Origin: Glaciecola sp049650345
GTDB taxonomy: Bacteria; Pseudomonadota; Gammaproteobacteria; Enterobacterales; Alteromonadaceae
Reading direction: 5' to 3'
Assembly: GCA_049650345.1 (NCBI GenBank)
Contig: JBARZY010000088.1
Location: 29,877-93,876 of the forward strand
Length of the DNA: 64,000 nucleotides
Within the stretch, counting starts at the first letter, position 1. Each line of letters opens with the position of its first letter. The position numbers were made by a program, and so were the translations under genes. Shown piece by piece: positions 8,226 through 18,098 of the stretch. A model generated the notes under the pieces. That model was not told the DNA's origin and ran no database searches. It saw only the letters and a program-made list of their open reading frames with translations.

Positions 8226-9890
8226 ATGGCTCAATATGTATACAGTATGCACCGAGTGGGCAAAATTGTTCCACCTAACAGACACATTTTAAAAAATATC
8301 AGTTTAAGTTTTTTCCCTGGCGCCAAAATAGGCGTTCTAGGCTTAAACGGTGCCGGTAAATCTACCCTGCTTAAAATTATGGCAGGTATTGATACCGATA
8401 TAGAAGGCGAAGCGCGTCCCCTGACCGATTTAAAAATAGGCTATTTACCGCAGGAGCCTAAACTTGACGAAAGCAAAGATGTGCGCGGCAATATAGAGCT
8501 AGCAGTTGCAGACGTAATTGATGCACTAAAACGACTTGACGAAGTTTACGCCGCTTATGCTGAACCCGACGCTGATTTTGACGCCTTGGCAAAAGAGCAA
8601 GGTAAGTTAGAAGCTATCATTCAGTCAAAAGATGGCCATAACATTGAAAACGCACTGGAGCGTGCAGCCAATGCATTGCGTCTACCGCCATGGGATGCTG
8701 ACGTTAGCAAACTGTCTGGGGGTGAACAACGTCGCGTAGCACTGTGTAAACTGTTACTAGAAAAGCCTGAAATGTTGTTGCTTGATGAACCCACCAACCA
8801 CTTAGACGCAGAATCAGTAGCATGGCTAGAGCGCTTCTTACATGATTATGAAGGCACAGTAGTGGCCATTACTCACGATAGGTACTTCCTAGATAATGTA
8901 GCGGGTTGGATTCTTGAGCTCGACCGCGGTGAAGGTATTCCTTGGGAAGGTAACTACTCATCATGGCTAGAACAAAAAGATGCACGGTTAGAGCAAGAAG
9001 AACGGGCTGAAAACGCACGTCAAAAGTCAATCAAACAAGAGCTAGAATGGGTACGCAGCAACCCTAAAGGTCGCCAAGCTAAAAGTAAGGCGCGTATGTC
9101 TCGCTTTGAAGAGTTAAATACGGGCGATTATCAAAAACGTAACGAAACCAACGAGTTGTTTATACCACCTGGTGAGCGTTTGGGTGACAAAGTCATCGAG
9201 GTTAAGAACTTGAGCAAGTCTTATGGCGACCGCTTACTGATTGACGATTTGTCATTTACCGTGCCAAAAGGCGCAATAGTGGGCATTATTGGCGCCAACG
9301 GTGCGGGTAAATCTACGCTGTTTAGAATGTTAACAAATAAAGAACAGGCCGATTCAGGTGAGATTGTTATTGGTGATACCGTGCAAATTGCCAGCGTAGA
9401 GCAGTTTCGCGATCATATGGATGAGAGCAAAACGGTTTTTCAAGAGTTATCCGAAGGCCAAGATATTATTAAAATTGGTAACTTTGAAATTAACAGCCGC
9501 GCGTATTGTAGTCGTTTTAACTTCAAAGGAACCGACCAAAAGAAATTTATTAAAGATCTTTCAGGCGGTGAACGCAACCGAGTACATTTGGCCAAACTGT
9601 TAAAATCAGGCGGCAACACCTTATTACTCGATGAGCCCACCAACGACCTAGATGTTGAAACCTTACGAGCACTTGAAAACGCCATTTTAGAGTTCCCAGG
9701 TTGTGTTATGGTTATTTCGCACGATAGATGGTTTTTAGACCGCGTAGCCACGCACATACTCGATTATAGAGACGAAGGAAAAATCAACTTCTATGAGGGT
9801 AACTACACTGACTATGCAGCATGGTTAAAAGCCGAGTATGGTCAAGAAGTGGTTGAGCCACACCGATTGAAATATAAAAAGATTGGTTAA
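8226..9890 (+). CDS. ettA: Energy-dependent translational throttle protein EttA (ABC-F)
   Basis: EttA is a soluble ABC-F ATPase that binds the ribosomal E site and gates entry into the elongation cycle according to ATP/ADP level. The 554 residues (E. coli 555) hold two ABC domains. The first has Walker A GLNGAGKST at 39-47, signature LSGGEQRR near 163 and LLLDEPTNHLD. The second has GANGAGKST near 357, LSGGERNR near 444 and LLLDEPTNDLD. The linker between them with the RSNPKGRQAKSKAR segment is the tRNA-interacting region. ettA, radA, serB and ytjB are also close together in E. coli. Confidence 0.96.
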   Translation: MAQYVYSMHRVGKIVPPNRHILKNISLSFFPGAKIGVLGLNGAGKSTLLKIMAGIDTDIEGEARPLTDLKIGYLPQEPKLDESKDVRGNIELAVADVIDALKRLDEVYAAYAEPDADFDALAKEQGKLEAIIQSKDGHNIENALERAANALRLPPWDADVSKLSGGEQRRVALCKLLLEKPEMLLLDEPTNHLDAESVAWLERFLHDYEGTVVAITHDRYFLDNVAGWILELDRGEGIPWEGNYSSWLEQKDARLEQEERAENARQKSIKQELEWVRSNPKGRQAKSKARMSRFEELNTGDYQKRNETNELFIPPGERLGDKVIEVKNLSKSYGDRLLIDDLSFTVPKGAIVGIIGANGAGKSTLFRMLTNKEQADSGEIVIGDTVQIASVEQFRDHMDESKTVFQELSEGQDIIKIGNFEINSRAYCSRFNFKGTDQKKFIKDLSGGERNRVHLAKLLKSGGNTLLLDEPTNDLDVETLRALENAILEFPGCVMVISHDRWFLDRVATHILDYRDEGKINFYEGNYTDYAAWLKAEYGQEVVEPHRLKYKKIG

Positions 9891-9903
9891 GCGCTAAGAC
9901 AAT

Positions 9904-9940
9904 AAAAAGGGCAAAAAACTGCAGTTTTTTGCCCTTTTTT
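9904..9940. terminator. Bidirectional terminator between ettA and radA
   Basis: The sequence is a near-perfect palindrome: AAAAAGGGC, six A, CTGCAG, six T, GCCC and a T run. It sits between two convergent genes, 13 bases after the ettA stop and 24 bases before the radA stop. It can terminate both messages. Confidence 0.9.
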
Positions 9941-9964
9941 ACAAGCGGTAAGTACACACCTCGC

Positions 9965-11347
9965 TTACGATATTTTTTGAATCAGCTCGTGCACTGTTTT
10001 TACAGCAATAATAGTCGCCCCCAAACCTTCCATCGATTTGTGGTAATTGCGATGGGGAATATAAATTTCAGTAAAGCCATGTTGCGCAGCTTCTTTTACC
10101 CGCGGCACACCACTGTCTATAGGGCGTACATCCCCGTTTAAACTTAACTCACCCATAATGCATGAACTGCGTGGGATCACAAACTCGTTCAAACTGCTTA
10201 ACAATGCCGCCACTAGCGCTAAATCAATGCATGTTTCTGACTCATCAATTTTTAACCCGCCGACAATGTTAAAAAATGTGTCGTGAAAAATTTTGGTTTT
10301 AGTGTGTTTGCGCAGTACGCCCGTCAGCATTTTTATGCGGTTCATATTTAAACCCACACACACGCGCTGGGGATATTCGGCTTCAGTTTCAGTGGTTAAA
10401 CATTGAATTTCTAGCAATAGGTTGCGGTTACCCTTGCGGATACACGTAATGGTTGCGCCCGGTGATGCGGTGCTTGAGCCCGACAAAAAGATTTCACTAG
10501 GGTTATCAACGCTTAACATGCCCCGCTCGGTCATTCTAAATATCCCCACGGTATCAATATCACCAAAGCGGTTTTTGTTGGCGCGCAAGGTACGTATTTG
10601 GCCATCGTTGGTGTCTATATGCAACAAGGCGTCAACTATATGCACAAGGGTTTGTGGGCCGGCAATTTCATTGTTTTTATTCACATGCGCAATAATAAAC
10701 ATGGTCACGTCGTGTTGTTTGCAATACTGCGTGAGTGCTTGGGCTGAGGTTTTCACTTGCGATGGCGACCCAGGACTGCCGTTGGCAGCATCCGTCACAA
10801 CGGCCTGAATGGAATCGATTACCGCAAACTTAATTTTGTGAGTTTCAAGCTCTTGAATAATGGCTTCTACGCTAGTTTCAGACAACAAAAATAAGTTTTC
10901 TTGGTCATAATCTAGTTTCAGTCGTTGCACGCGGTTTTTAAATTGAGACAACGATTCTTCTGCAGTGCAATACAGCGAAGCCATCCGTTTTGACATGCGC
11001 GCCACCAAATCTGACAACAAAGTAGTTTTACCTGCCCCTGGGTCACCCGATATAATATTGACCGAGCCGGTTGTTACGCCACCGCTTAACACTCGATCTA
11101 GCTCGCCAATTTCGGTAAGTGATTTTGCCGTTTCAACGGCGGTGACGTCATGTATTTTTTTAGCTCCGCCGCTACCTAACCCAGCATAACCTGCTACTTT
11201 AGCCGCGCCACGGGCAGTACTTTTGGTTGCGGGAGACAACGTAAACTCTTTTAGGGTATTCCATTCACCGCAGGTACATTGTCCTTGCCATCTGGCATGT
11301 TCTGCTCCACAATCTTCACATACAAAGGCGGTTGTTCGTTTTGCCAT
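9965..11347 (-). CDS. radA: DNA repair protein RadA
   Basis: RadA is a RecA-like, DnaB-type helicase that drives branch migration during recombination and repair. The start at the ATG 11347 gives 460 residues, exactly the E. coli length, and begins MAKRTTAFVCEDCG. A longer frame with 46 extra residues has no family similarity. Domains: C4 zinc finger (CEDCG ... CTCGEW, about 10-28), RecA core with Walker A GDPGAGKTT near 100, the KNRFG motif near 255, and a C-terminal Lon-protease-like domain (about 290-455). It converges on ettA and is divergent from the PilZ gene, with 99 bases between start codons. Confidence 0.96.
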   Translation of the reverse strand: MAKRTTAFVCEDCGAEHARWQGQCTCGEWNTLKEFTLSPATKSTARGAAKVAGYAGLGSGGAKKIHDVTAVETAKSLTEIGELDRVLSGGVTTGSVNIISGDPGAGKTTLLSDLVARMSKRMASLYCTAEESLSQFKNRVQRLKLDYDQENLFLLSETSVEAIIQELETHKIKFAVIDSIQAVVTDAANGSPGSPSQVKTSAQALTQYCKQHDVTMFIIAHVNKNNEIAGPQTLVHIVDALLHIDTNDGQIRTLRANKNRFGDIDTVGIFRMTERGMLSVDNPSEIFLSGSSTASPGATITCIRKGNRNLLLEIQCLTTETEAEYPQRVCVGLNMNRIKMLTGVLRKHTKTKIFHDTFFNIVGGLKIDESETCIDLALVAALLSSLNEFVIPRSSCIMGELSLNGDVRPIDSGVPRVKEAAQHGFTEIYIPHRNYHKSMEGLGATIIAVKTVHELIQKIS

Positions 11348-11446
11348 TAACTTATTAAATACCTTATAAAAAATACTGTTATTTTTATTGCAGTTTACGC
11401 GTAATTTTACAAAAGAAAATCGAAAACTTTCCGATAAGCTTACTAT

Positions 11447-13915
11447 ATGGAATCTTTGTTTACACAAAAACTCAAACCCAACCACGATGATTTATCGGCA
11501 TATCGAACCTTGATAGAGTCCTTAGCACCGATGGTGAATAATGCAAACTTTAACGCTGAATTTGAACGGCGGACTAAGTCGATCGCATCAGATACCCGTT
11601 TTTTAGTCAAAATGGAAATCAAACGGCTTGCCAAACCCTGCATACGATCCATTGACTTGCGCACTATTGTAAAAGATGACTGCCGCTTATTTGAGCACCA
11701 TGGCATATCACACTATCTTAATGTTAACGGTATTTTAAGCTTTGAGAAACTGGTCAAACGATACGGTGAATATACCTTTGGCGTGTATGAAGGCGTATTG
11801 AAAGAAGCCAATCAAGAAAAAGCACAGTTAATGATGCAGCAAAAACGCGGCACGTCTAAAGCTGAAATTTTGGTGCCCGACGAAAAGTACATTACGCCTT
11901 GCCAAGATTTGCTCAATTTCCCTACGCGTAAACAAGAGCGTCTTAACTATGTTACGCAAATAGAAGTATTTTTTGCAGACAACAGTAGTGCAGCGGCTAG
12001 TACTTTGGATATTTCTGGGCATGGTCTACGCATTCGCTTTAAAGACCCCGATATGATCCACAAAGTGAAATCTATTGAACCGCTTAATGTGGTATTTAGA
12101 GGGCTTGATAAAAATCATGGCATGAGTCGCGAATCAATTGAATACCAGGTATTAAATATTACTGGCGATCATCAAAAAGCGCACATTCACTTATACAGAG
12201 ATGGCAGTCAAAATCCCTTATTTGAAGATTTTGTATCCGACTTGGTAAAACTGCACAAACACAAGTATAAGGTCAATCTAGACAACGTTGAAATGGCCAT
12301 GGCGAGCAAAATTTACGAACAAAGTTTTGCTAATAACACGCCGAGCCTCCCGCTTTTTGTGTGTCGTAACAGTAACGACTTTTTCTATTCGCAATACGCC
12401 AGTATGAACACCGTTAACAAGCATATTCTTGACTACTGGACAGACGAAGTCGGTAACCAACTCATTGGCTTTATGGTGAACCCAGCTCGCATCCATAAAC
12501 TGATGCACAGCAGCGACGCTTACCCATCAATGACAGTTTATTGCTTTAACCACATTAAAGATGAAAAAGTCTATTTTTATTCTGCATCTGAATACGAGCT
12601 TGAGAAACACCCAGAACTGAAAAACACTTTTTTAGGCTACGGCTCTCGAAAAGTGAGTTGGCGGGTATTTCAAATAACCATCAGTGACATTATGCCAAGC
12701 GACGCGTTTTCGCCTACTTCTATTCCCAATGGCGTAAACAAAAAAATTGATCGTTTGAATAAAGGCCTGAGTCCGCGCTTGCAAGCCAAGTTAAAAGATA
12801 TCACCAATATGGTAAGCATTACCGACATCACTAATGAAACCGCGCAAGAATGCTATCAAACCCGAGCCTTGCACAAGCATAAAATCAAGTTACTTAAACA
12901 CTTTGGACATGCTCGTAATAAGCTACCCACCTTGGTAGAGAGCTATCGCCATAAACAAAAAGAATTAAGGCGACAAACCCGCTACATTTTGCGCTCGCAA
13001 GTGGTAATACGCACTAATACCCAATACATTACTGGGGTAACAGAAGATGTGTCTGTTAGCGGCGTAAAAATTGAATTAGACGAACCTTTTAATCAGCGTT
13101 TAAATACCAAAATAGAAGTCACCTTTGTAAAGCTGCAAGCCATTACCGACCAGTACGAATTGAAAAACTTACACTACCGCGTTGTACATATTAATATTGA
13201 TAAACATGTGTTGCACTTACAAGCAATATCTGAAGATGAAATGAGTGTAGCAGAGAGCTTCTTTAGCCAATTAATTGCTAACAACACCGACAAGTTGAGA
13301 CCGGTAGACCAAGATGAACCTGTTCCGGGTATTGGCATGGCGTTGCGGAATTTACACTCTAAAAACAGTCCACAGTTTTGTGCTTATGTAGAGAAAAAAC
13401 TGCAAGGGTTCTTACCGGCAATGGCAACCGTAAGCCAAGTCCGGTCAAAATGGATGGATTTTTTGCATCACGACAACAGCTTAGCCATGGTGAACTTAAG
13501 TTGGTTGTACCAAGACATAGACAGCGGCAAAGATTTTATTAATCAGGCCTTAAAAGTACTTAAAATTGATCCTCGCCCAATCAAAACCGAAGTGTTTGTG
13601 GCCGCGCCTAAACAACAAAATTCATATAGTAATATTGCAAAGGCCAAATGGCAGTATGAGTTTGGCCATCACCGGGCTCGCCAAAGTTTTATTAAAAGCG
13701 CAATAAACAATGGCGAATTTTTTGCCTTTAGTATCACAATTAACAAGGCATTAAAGCCCGACCTTGAAAAAATAGAGCAAGAGTTACTGTATTTGAGTCA
13801 GCATGCTATTCACAAAGCCACCTACTTTGAAGAGCGCATGTGGGACATAGCCGGCGCCTTGTTTTTAACCGATATCACTCGTGAAGTACTCACCCGTTAT
13901 AATATAGAAAGCTAA
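11447..13915 (+). CDS. Large protein with two PilZ domains (putative c-di-GMP effector)
   Basis: The 822-residue protein is soluble in outline: no signal peptide or membrane segment is seen. Two PilZ-type c-di-GMP sites are visible. The first pairs RKQER (161-165) with DISGHG (188-193); the second pairs RRQTR (about 507-511) with DVSVSG (about 534-539). Both fit the RxxxR + [D/N]xSxxG signature. The regions between and after them match no family I can name. It sits inside the radA-serB neighbourhood and is divergent from radA. Large PilZ proteins occur in Alteromonadales and often act on surface motility; a link with the pilus genes in this window is only inference. Confidence 0.85.
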   Translation: MESLFTQKLKPNHDDLSAYRTLIESLAPMVNNANFNAEFERRTKSIASDTRFLVKMEIKRLAKPCIRSIDLRTIVKDDCRLFEHHGISHYLNVNGILSFEKLVKRYGEYTFGVYEGVLKEANQEKAQLMMQQKRGTSKAEILVPDEKYITPCQDLLNFPTRKQERLNYVTQIEVFFADNSSAAASTLDISGHGLRIRFKDPDMIHKVKSIEPLNVVFRGLDKNHGMSRESIEYQVLNITGDHQKAHIHLYRDGSQNPLFEDFVSDLVKLHKHKYKVNLDNVEMAMASKIYEQSFANNTPSLPLFVCRNSNDFFYSQYASMNTVNKHILDYWTDEVGNQLIGFMVNPARIHKLMHSSDAYPSMTVYCFNHIKDEKVYFYSASEYELEKHPELKNTFLGYGSRKVSWRVFQITISDIMPSDAFSPTSIPNGVNKKIDRLNKGLSPRLQAKLKDITNMVSITDITNETAQECYQTRALHKHKIKLLKHFGHARNKLPTLVESYRHKQKELRRQTRYILRSQVVIRTNTQYITGVTEDVSVSGVKIELDEPFNQRLNTKIEVTFVKLQAITDQYELKNLHYRVVHINIDKHVLHLQAISEDEMSVAESFFSQLIANNTDKLRPVDQDEPVPGIGMALRNLHSKNSPQFCAYVEKKLQGFLPAMATVSQVRSKWMDFLHHDNSLAMVNLSWLYQDIDSGKDFINQALKVLKIDPRPIKTEVFVAAPKQQNSYSNIAKAKWQYEFGHHRARQSFIKSAINNGEFFAFSITINKALKPDLEKIEQELLYLSQHAIHKATYFEERMWDIAGALFLTDITREVLTRYNIES

Positions 13916-14035
13916 ACACTCTTCGTACCTGCACTTCATATCTGTTTTACGCCAATTACCCAATTGTTGATTTACAATTACAAGCACTATGGTTAGTGTA
14001 GCGATGTCTGTCTCTTAGCCTTATGTATTTTTATT

Positions 14036-16276
14036 TTGACGCAAAACACTTCATCACTTGAGCAACAACTATCAGTGGCCCACAACACCTTACATGAGGT
14101 GTTTGGGTTTTCGCATTTTCGTCATGCCCAGCAACAAATTATTGAAAGCGTATTGTCACAACACAATACCCTAGCAATTATGCCAACGGGTGGAGGGAAG
14201 TCTTTGTGTTATCAAATTCCCGCCCTAGTGCTTGACGGCATCACCGTGGTGATATCGCCACTTATTTCGCTTATGCACGACCAAGTAAGGCAACTTGAGC
14301 AATTAGGGGTAAGCGCGGTAATGTTAAACAGTGCGTTAAGCACTGACGCATACCAACGCAATATTCACGCAATTGAAAGCGGCGCAGCGAAACTTGTGTT
14401 CTTAGCCCCTGAAACGGTGCTGCAGCAACGCACATTAAGTTGTTTGCAACAAATAACGGTTAGCTGCATAGCAATAGATGAAGCCCATTGTATCTCTGAA
14501 TGGGGGCATGAATTTCGTCCTGAGTACCGCCAACTTAGTCAATTGTTAATGCACTTTCCCAAAGCGGTGTGTATAGCATTAACGGCTACTGCCACCCCAC
14601 GCGTTCGCGAGGACATTAAACGACAATTGAGTATTGCGGCACCAAACGAGTTTATGGCTAGCTTCGACCGACCTAATTTATACATTGAGGTACAAGCCAA
14701 AGAAGACCCCTACGCACAAACCACGCAGTTTATTCGTCAGCACCCTGAGCAATCGGGCATTATTTATTGTCAATCACGGGCCATGGTAGATGAGCTAAGT
14801 AGTAAGCTATTGCAAGATGGGTTTTCAGTGAGTGGCTATCACGCAGGGATTAGCAGCGACAAACGCGCCCAAGTGCAAGATGACTTTGTGCGCGATAATA
14901 TTCAAATAATGGTGGCTACGGTGGCATTTGGCATGGGCATTAACAAACCCGATGTGCGTTATGTACTGCACTACGATTTGCCAAAAAATATTGAAAGTTA
15001 CTACCAACAAATTGGCCGGGGCGGGCGCGACGGTGAAAATGCCAATTGTATGCTGTTATTTGGCTATGGCGACATTGGTAAAATTCGATACTTTATTGAC
15101 AACATGCAAAACGAGCAAGAAGCGAGATTGGCCAATCAACATTTGCAACATATGCTTAGCCTAGCCGAAAGCGAACTATGCAGACGCGTGCCGTTATTGC
15201 AGTACTTTGGCGAAGAGCCTGAGCACCAACAATGCAGTATGTGTGACAATTGCTTAAACGAGCCGCAACAAAAACAAGACTTAACGGTTGCCGCACAAAA
15301 GTTTTTGAGTTGTGTCCACCGTACTGGGCAGCGCTTTGGCGCAGGCTATATAGTAGATGTACTGCGTGGCTCAAATGCTGAAAAAATACTGCAAAATCAA
15401 CATAACTTACTGTCTACCTACAACATTGGCGGTGAATATAGTAAAAAGCAATGGATGACACTGGCGCGTAAATTAGTGCAACAGCAGTTGGTCGCGCCAA
15501 AAGACCAATATGGCGGCTTGCAATTGACCGAAAAAGCCGCCGAGGTATTACGCGGCAATGTGCAATTTTATGCCTTACTTGCAAATGAAACAAAGGTGTC
15601 TGCAGGTAAAAATACAAAAGACCATAGTGCTAACTTGTCGGTTAACCAAGTATTGCTTCAGCAACTAAAAACCTTGCGCAAACAACTTGCTGATACAGAA
15701 AACGCCCCGCCCTACGCAATTTTTTCAGACCGTTCATTACAAGAAATGGCACATTTTTATCCTCAATCAGCTAGCAGCTTAATGCAAATACACGGTGTGG
15801 GAAAGGCCAAACTAGACGCCTTTGGCGAAACTGTACTGGCTACCATACTGACCTTTTGTGAGCAGCATAACATTGCAGAAATCAGCAACAATGCCTTAGC
15901 AAAAACGCCTACTGGCGGCAGCAAAAAAGAAAACGAAGTGGGTAAAAAAACCATACAAATGGTGCAACAATTTGAAGAAGGTTACACCGCTGAAGCACTC
16001 GCACACATGCATAAAGTGAAGATAAATACCGTGTTTGGTCATTTGCTGAAGTACGTACAGCAGGGCCATGTGTTGACTAACTTGCCCCACTTACTTATGC
16101 AAATCAATGTAGACGACGCCACTATAGACAAGGCGCTACAAGCATGTGACAACATAGGAGTTGAGCGTTTAAAACCCTTATACGAGCAATTACAAGAGCG
16201 CGTTAGTTACGAACAATGGCATCTTATCCGCGTGTACTACCTAGCGAAAAAAGGCTTAAGCAAGGCTTCAACATAA
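14036..16276 (+). CDS. recQ: ATP-dependent DNA helicase RecQ, long form
   Basis: RecQ is a 3'-5' helicase of recombination and fork repair. Visible elements: Walker A TGGGKS (51-56), the DEAH box in IDEAHCISEWGHEFRPEY, helicase motif VI with IGRGGRDG, zinc cysteines at 382, 400, 403 and 406, a winged helix (about 415-510) and an HRDC domain (about 530-605). At 746 residues it exceeds E. coli RecQ (609). The extra C-terminus (about 635-740) contains a helix-turn-helix-like stretch (EEGYTAEALAHMHKVKINTV), as in RecQ forms with an HTH_40-type tail. The start is a TTG with no clear ribosome binding site, so it is uncertain. Confidence 0.95.
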   Translation: MTQNTSSLEQQLSVAHNTLHEVFGFSHFRHAQQQIIESVLSQHNTLAIMPTGGGKSLCYQIPALVLDGITVVISPLISLMHDQVRQLEQLGVSAVMLNSALSTDAYQRNIHAIESGAAKLVFLAPETVLQQRTLSCLQQITVSCIAIDEAHCISEWGHEFRPEYRQLSQLLMHFPKAVCIALTATATPRVREDIKRQLSIAAPNEFMASFDRPNLYIEVQAKEDPYAQTTQFIRQHPEQSGIIYCQSRAMVDELSSKLLQDGFSVSGYHAGISSDKRAQVQDDFVRDNIQIMVATVAFGMGINKPDVRYVLHYDLPKNIESYYQQIGRGGRDGENANCMLLFGYGDIGKIRYFIDNMQNEQEARLANQHLQHMLSLAESELCRRVPLLQYFGEEPEHQQCSMCDNCLNEPQQKQDLTVAAQKFLSCVHRTGQRFGAGYIVDVLRGSNAEKILQNQHNLLSTYNIGGEYSKKQWMTLARKLVQQQLVAPKDQYGGLQLTEKAAEVLRGNVQFYALLANETKVSAGKNTKDHSANLSVNQVLLQQLKTLRKQLADTENAPPYAIFSDRSLQEMAHFYPQSASSLMQIHGVGKAKLDAFGETVLATILTFCEQHNIAEISNNALAKTPTGGSKKENEVGKKTIQMVQQFEEGYTAEALAHMHKVKINTVFGHLLKYVQQGHVLTNLPHLLMQINVDDATIDKALQACDNIGVERLKPLYEQLQERVSYEQWHLIRVYYLAKKGLSKAST

Positions 16277-16296
16277 ACAATAGATAACCGCTCGTG

Positions 16297-17343
16297 CTAA
16301 TGCACCAAACAATATAACAAACCTTCAAAACCACAGTATTGAATACTGGCATCGGCGGCCAGTTTCACTTTTGGCTTAGCTTTGTAAGCCACGCCTAATT
16401 GCGCCGCTGACATCATTACCAAGTCGTTGGCGCCATCACCAATCGCCACGCTTTGCGCGGTACTAATGCCATATTTTTCGCAAGTATTTAGCAAAATATC
16501 ACGTTTCATCTCACCGTTTACGATGTCACCTTCTACTTTGCCGGTAAGTAAGTTGTCTTTAATTCCCAAGGTATTACTGAACGCATCGGTAAGTGTGAAC
16601 GTATCTTTTAAATAATTGGCAAAATAAGTAAAGCCACCCGATGCGATTACCGTGGTCCAGCCATGATGTTGCAATATAGCAATGGTTTCAGCAAAACCCG
16701 GATTAATCGGAAGTCGTGATTTTAGCGCCTCAAGTTGATCAACCGAGATCCCCGTTAAACAGGCCACCCTAGCGTTTAAGCTTTGATTAAAATCAAGCTC
16801 ACCCTGCATGGCACGCTCGGTGAGCGCACTCACTTTTTCGCCCACGCCCACTAAATCTGCAATTTCGTCTATGCATTCCATATTAATAATAGTGGAGTCC
16901 ATATCCATCACCAGCACACCAGCCTCGTGAATATTGACACTGCTAATACTAAAACAATCGATGAAAAACGCAGCTGATATGCTGTGTAATAATTCAGTGG
17001 TCACTAAGTTTTCATGCTCTTGGTGCACCAGCGTCATCACAACAGCCTGTTGAGCAAATTTACCATGTAATGGGTGTAAACGAAAAACACATTGTTCAGT
17101 CTGACTAAAATACTGCTGGACGATTTTCTGTAAGCTAGCAAAGTTAAGTCCTTGGCCTACCAGTACAAGCTGTTCATTGCCTGAAGTAATGTCGTTCGGG
17201 AGTGCCTTCCACACCTTATTGCTAGGTGTATACGTTACTGCACTTTGCATCAAAATATCGGCCAAATACGCTGCGCTATACGAGGTATTTGCTGAAAAAT
17301 CATTGGGTAAAACCGATTCACTTAGTAACACAACACACTCCAA
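16297..17343 (-). CDS. serB: Phosphoserine phosphatase SerB
   Basis: SerB hydrolyses O-phosphoserine, the last step of serine synthesis. The 348 residues comprise an N-terminal ACT-like region (about 1-125) and a HAD phosphatase domain. HAD motif I is MDMDSTIINMECIDEIA (nucleophile and acid Asp near 147/149), motif II is VIASGGFTYF and motif IV is GDGANDLVMM. It converges on recQ (20-base gap) and is divergent from ytjB. The serB/ytjB pair is divergent in E. coli too. Confidence 0.96.
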   Translation of the reverse strand: MECVVLLSESVLPNDFSANTSYSAAYLADILMQSAVTYTPSNKVWKALPNDITSGNEQLVLVGQGLNFASLQKIVQQYFSQTEQCVFRLHPLHGKFAQQAVVMTLVHQEHENLVTTELLHSISAAFFIDCFSISSVNIHEAGVLVMDMDSTIINMECIDEIADLVGVGEKVSALTERAMQGELDFNQSLNARVACLTGISVDQLEALKSRLPINPGFAETIAILQHHGWTTVIASGGFTYFANYLKDTFTLTDAFSNTLGIKDNLLTGKVEGDIVNGEMKRDILLNTCEKYGISTAQSVAIGDGANDLVMMSAAQLGVAYKAKPKVKLAADASIQYCGFEGLLYCLVH

Positions 17344-17491
17344 AAGAAGGATTTCAAATAGACGGCTAGCGGTCTATTTGTTGAGGAATAATATAATACC
17401 AATTTCAATCTTAGTGTAAACAAGCGCTTGGCATTTATGTGCTTTTCCACTATGGTCTATGGGGTTGAACAATAAAGATGACAATCGACAT

Positions 17492-18082
17492 ATGAGCCAA
17501 GCTATTTCTCACAATTATTCTATTTTTAAGCGTATATCCACGCTTATTATTGTAATACTGTGCGTGGTGATCGCCGTTAATTTGTATTTAATGCACACTC
17601 AAAATGCCGATAAGTGGTACCAAATAGAGTCAGAGCAGTTGGGGCGAAGTTTAACCCAACAAGCTGCCAAACTGGTCGCCGCGCCATTGGCTAAGAATGA
17701 CGCTACCTTATTAGAGCAATACATCACTTTAGTTAGTGAAGGGATGTTTGTACAAAACGCCGTTATGTTTGACCAATTGGGCATAAAATATGCGCAACAA
17801 GAAGATCAAATGGGAATTGTCGACATGATCAAAACCAGCAATATAGAGCCATTAGTATTTGTTGAAGACATCATTTTTGATGACAATACCATTGGTTATA
17901 TTAAACTGGTGCTAGACAAACAAGCAGTCACCCATCATCACCGAGTGTTTAACAAGAACCAGCTATCCCAAACCGTATTAGTAGTGGTTTTGAGCATTAT
18001 ATTAGCCGGTTTAGTTACTCGCGCGTTTTATAAAATGCGTCATCAGTATCGCTTATCGTCTGAAGACGATACCCTTATATAA
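17492..18082 (+). CDS. ytjB: YtjB/SMP family membrane protein
   Basis: The family (Smp, also AhpA/YtjB) consists of small inner-membrane proteins encoded next to serB; the function is unknown. The protein has two membrane segments, near the N-terminus (ISTLIIVILCVVIAVNLYL) and near the C-terminus (TVLVVVLSIILAGLVTRAF). A periplasmic domain of about 120 residues lies between them and ends in the family motif GYIKLVLD. The ATG at 17492 gives 196 residues starting close to the first membrane helix. An ATG 33 bases upstream in the same frame is possible; neither has a strong ribosome binding site. Confidence 0.8.
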   Translation: MSQAISHNYSIFKRISTLIIVILCVVIAVNLYLMHTQNADKWYQIESEQLGRSLTQQAAKLVAAPLAKNDATLLEQYITLVSEGMFVQNAVMFDQLGIKYAQQEDQMGIVDMIKTSNIEPLVFVEDIIFDDNTIGYIKLVLDKQAVTHHHRVFNKNQLSQTVLVVVLSIILAGLVTRAFYKMRHQYRLSSEDDTLI

Positions 18083-18098
18083 AGCAGCAAATAGTGGC

